Assembly: GCA_009777685.1 (NCBI GenBank)
Contig: WRLJ01000025.1
Span: forward strand, 1 to 12,381
Direction: 5' to 3'
Length of the DNA stretch: 12,381 nt
Origin: Oscillospiraceae bacterium
GTDB lineage: Bacteria; Bacillota; Clostridia; Oscillospirales; UBA929
The notes beneath the pieces were generated by a model. The model searched no databases and was not told the DNA's origin. It saw nothing but the letters and a program-made list of their open reading frames with translations. Each line of letters opens with the position of its first letter. Positions within the stretch are counted from its first letter, which is position 1. A program made the position numbers and the translations under genes. Shown piece after piece: positions 11,501 to 12,381 of this stretch.

Positions 11501-12381
11501 GCCATATTCGCAAGGCTGTTGCCCTTCCAGTTGTCCGCCTCGGGCGCGATGCCGGCGTAGGTTTCGTACACGGTCTCGGACGCGAGATAGCTCTTCGCTC
11601 CATACGCCTTAACCACGTCGTCCTGAGCCCTGGCGGGTGCCTTGAACACGAAGTTGATCCGGCGGCCGACGTCGTCCAGCTGAATGTCGAGCGCCTTGGT
11701 CAGATCGGCCGAGAGATAGAAGGTATCGAAGGTGTTGGGCAGCTCATAGCCGTCGAAACCCATTTGGTGACGCTGGATGACGGCTTTGCCGTTGTTGAGG
11801 TTCTTGTTGTAGGCTCCGACCAGATTCGTGGCGGTCTCCAGCCCGAACCACGTGCCGTCGGAGACGACGGTGAAGGTGCCGCTGATGTAGCCGAATTTGC
11901 TGCCCAGCAGGGTCAGGGAGGGGTTCCCGCCGGCGCCGACCCAAAGGATGGTCGGGTCGCCCGTGCGGTACCGCTCGCCGGTGATCGGCGAGTACCCGAT
12001 GTGCTCGGCGGCGACGAAATTCTGGTTGAGCAGGCAGGCCTCGGCGCGGTTTAGCACGCCGGCTGTGTCCAGCGTCAGCAGGCTGCCGAACAGGCCCAGC
12101 TCATGGGCGAGGCTGATGACAAAGCGCTGCGCCGCGCCGTCCCAGGACAGCCCGTCGATGCCTTCCACACTGGTGCGGAGGCCCAGAGCCTTCATGACGA
12201 CCAACAGGCCCTCTTCCAGGGTGATGAGGGAGTCCGGTGCGAGCTTGTTATCGCCGGTGCCCGCGAACAGTCCGCTCACGCCCGCCCAGTTGGCGTAGCC
12301 GTATCCCCAGTGGCTCGCGCCCCCGTCCGCGGAGGAAGGCGGCGTCTGGGAGGGCACGGGGGGGGGGGTGGGGGCGGCGGT
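8575..12381 (-). CDS. Large SLH-domain surface protein, 5' end outside window
   Basis: The frame runs from the TAG at 8575-8577 to the right edge, giving at least 1,268 residues with no true start in view. At the N-terminal side of what is visible is a Pro/Thr/Ala linker, then two S-layer homology-type units (about residues 16-60, HWGYGYANW onward, and 72-116), counting from the GTG at 12357. SLH domains anchor proteins to cell-wall polymers in Clostridia. A long beta-rich extracellular region with no cysteine-rich or catalytic motif follows, with repeated short Tyr/Val-Leu-Asp segments. The C-terminal 160 residues resemble a carbohydrate-binding-type beta sandwich (GGTYKLTVTMRV, QTFTVSKAQLTGTIVLQA). 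It is probably an S-layer or S-layer-associated protein. A signal peptide and a third SLH unit would lie beyond the edge. The 3' segment is lower in GC than the rest. Confidence 0.85.
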   Translation of the reverse strand, partial: TAAPTPPPVPSQTPPSSADGGASHWGYGYANWAGVSGLFAGTGDNKLAPDSLITLEEGLLVVMKALGLRTSVEGIDGLSWDGAAQRFVISLAHELGLFGSLLTLDTAGVLNRAEACLLNQNFVAAEHIGYSPITGERYRTGDPTILWVGAGGNPSLTLLGSKFGYISGTFTVVSDGTWFGLETATNLVGAYNKNLNNGKAVIQRHQMGFDGYELPNTFDTFYLSADLTKALDIQLDDVGRRINFVFKAPARAQDDVVKAYGAKSYLASETVYETYAGIAPEADNWKGNSLANMAFRYQDKTYTQAYLNYGNTPVPANLPWAIGSSNDVIDARVRVIYDSGAVRFTFVEQYTLAQFNRVESNGNISTKAASAIHGVRPANVKDYEAFKEWDVLLTYEIGAKAGVYLLDNTVEGTLSSVNNASTSGQLGTTGYSAMNTWAKTKLNSLQTGLGLTSQVGTHMTYWLWQGKVAFFEARTPSSRPSDFALVIASEVRQTSASQLGSAAAFAYYVDVLLQDGTRKVYTLDNIINTDRSGSGARGLAAFNGTGQYGTNGGAVGIGTIKFRGKTGTAFTDALIDGNVFAYAVDEDKITLYDLSGLTINGAPGAATAAMANNATQFPANFLNNSLDTKYILPNTVTFIQTGANNYVVYRGNTIPGTAVNFDKTGLVTNYLLSNMDGALAGQGVGTAAVRVASFLRTNGVQNGFAGNQTTSGLMYAYVLDAAVNEQNPNGGNRGAVRVLDWNGALTTLYDPNFYNAGFNTLAAGDVIAYKTSGSNIIPGAVSEVANADGQQTYKVVQSNLRTKRYEVVMNGFYASTRAFTIRAEDQSGRPGWPAGPARVAQTFDFDTTGGSAAKFFATNKYNGSAEENKQLSVADVTALDIRSSATQKAIIIVNDDVFAAPDGSRKVLAAWLGSNAYDNDPNTNGMITVALTVTDETLEALSKTSPAKVGSDAELNKLGIDLALDGNDIAITLSASEAIDFQDVDYGAAAQTTFGTQILGANKPLDDFVIISLDLQAMLLAAGVAQDAEVTVVQVNQMFEDLGLSGNGHVGDTKTKTYGSSTNTWASDFLIESDGKFSMIVGAEGATIEVYTGPSVTPSALVFSIVVDGEGLDPWVDITLTGTALGAAVSENVGNATKTSNTSYHEKTGVTRILNATATSNWETQAIFSLDGLGVTRGGTYKLTVTMRVEEASDEPPSKIQFQHTPVGHGTLGYNSAEPPYEEWGDIVQTFTVSKAQLTGTIVLQAATGTGVWQDWGISQIKIEKVVD
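12358..12381 (-). repeat. Homopolymeric G/C tract at the window edge
   Basis: Eleven consecutive G on the plus strand (12358-12368), then T and five more G. In the coding strand it is read as proline codons in the linker before the SLH units. A tract of this length can slip during replication and would shift the frame of the surface-protein gene. It may also be where an assembly ended. Confidence 0.6.

Noticed and set aside
11263..12054. 263-codon open frame on the plus strand
   Set aside because: Same reason: antisense shadow of the surface-protein gene.

Overview
The window is a GC-rich chromosomal piece, most likely from an uncultured member of the class Clostridia (Firmicutes). Three things support this. 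First, the central operon matches the origin-proximal yaaO-yaaQ(darA)-holB-yaaT(ricT) cluster of Firmicutes, followed by tatD and its associated radical SAM gene. Second, there is a large cell-surface protein with S-layer homology (SLH) domains. Third, the intergenic DNA is packed with the short palindromic repeats common in GC-rich gut-type Clostridia. I cannot name a genus from the sequence alone.

Layout. 1-339: mosaic of palindromic repeats ending in a long hairpin. 340-843 (minus): small SLOG/DUF1273-like protein with a convincing promoter. 844-1432: its promoter, more dispersed repeats, then a candidate promoter for the operon on the plus strand. 1433-7404: a tightly packed plus-strand operon of seven genes: alanine racemase-like protein, YaaO-type PLP decarboxylase, DarA c-di-AMP receptor, DNA polymerase III delta-prime, RicT, TatD nuclease and TatD-linked radical SAM protein. 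Four of its six junctions overlap (three by only a few bases), a fifth gap is 36 bases, and the sixth (yaaO-darA, 80 bases) holds a GC hairpin with a T-run. tmk and yaaR, usually in this cluster, are absent here. A parS-like ParB site lies in the first codons of the yaaO-like gene, which agrees with an origin-proximal position. 7405-7569: dispersed repeat. 7570-8152: two tandem copies (period about 305 bases) of a tiny cassette. 8153-8574: another repeat mosaic. 8575 to the right edge (minus): the 3' 3.8 kb of a large SLH surface protein whose 5' end lies outside the window.

The most interesting item is the duplicated cassette at 7570-8152. Each copy has a strong plus-strand promoter, a 5' leader hairpin covering the ribosome-binding site, a 24-codon ORF for a one-helix membrane peptide with a basic tail, a symmetrical terminator stem overlapping the stop codon, and a strong convergent minus-strand promoter producing a short RNA across that terminator. 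This is the architecture of a type I toxin-antitoxin module such as Fst/par, but I do not recognise the peptide. The two copies differ in the ORF by five synonymous changes and no amino-acid change, which is direct evidence that the peptide is translated and conserved.

Second in interest is the racemase-like protein that opens the operon. It keeps the family fold signatures, but the PLP-binding lysine is replaced by arginine and the catalytic tyrosine by threonine, so it is probably a pseudoenzyme. It is translationally coupled to an intact PLP enzyme.
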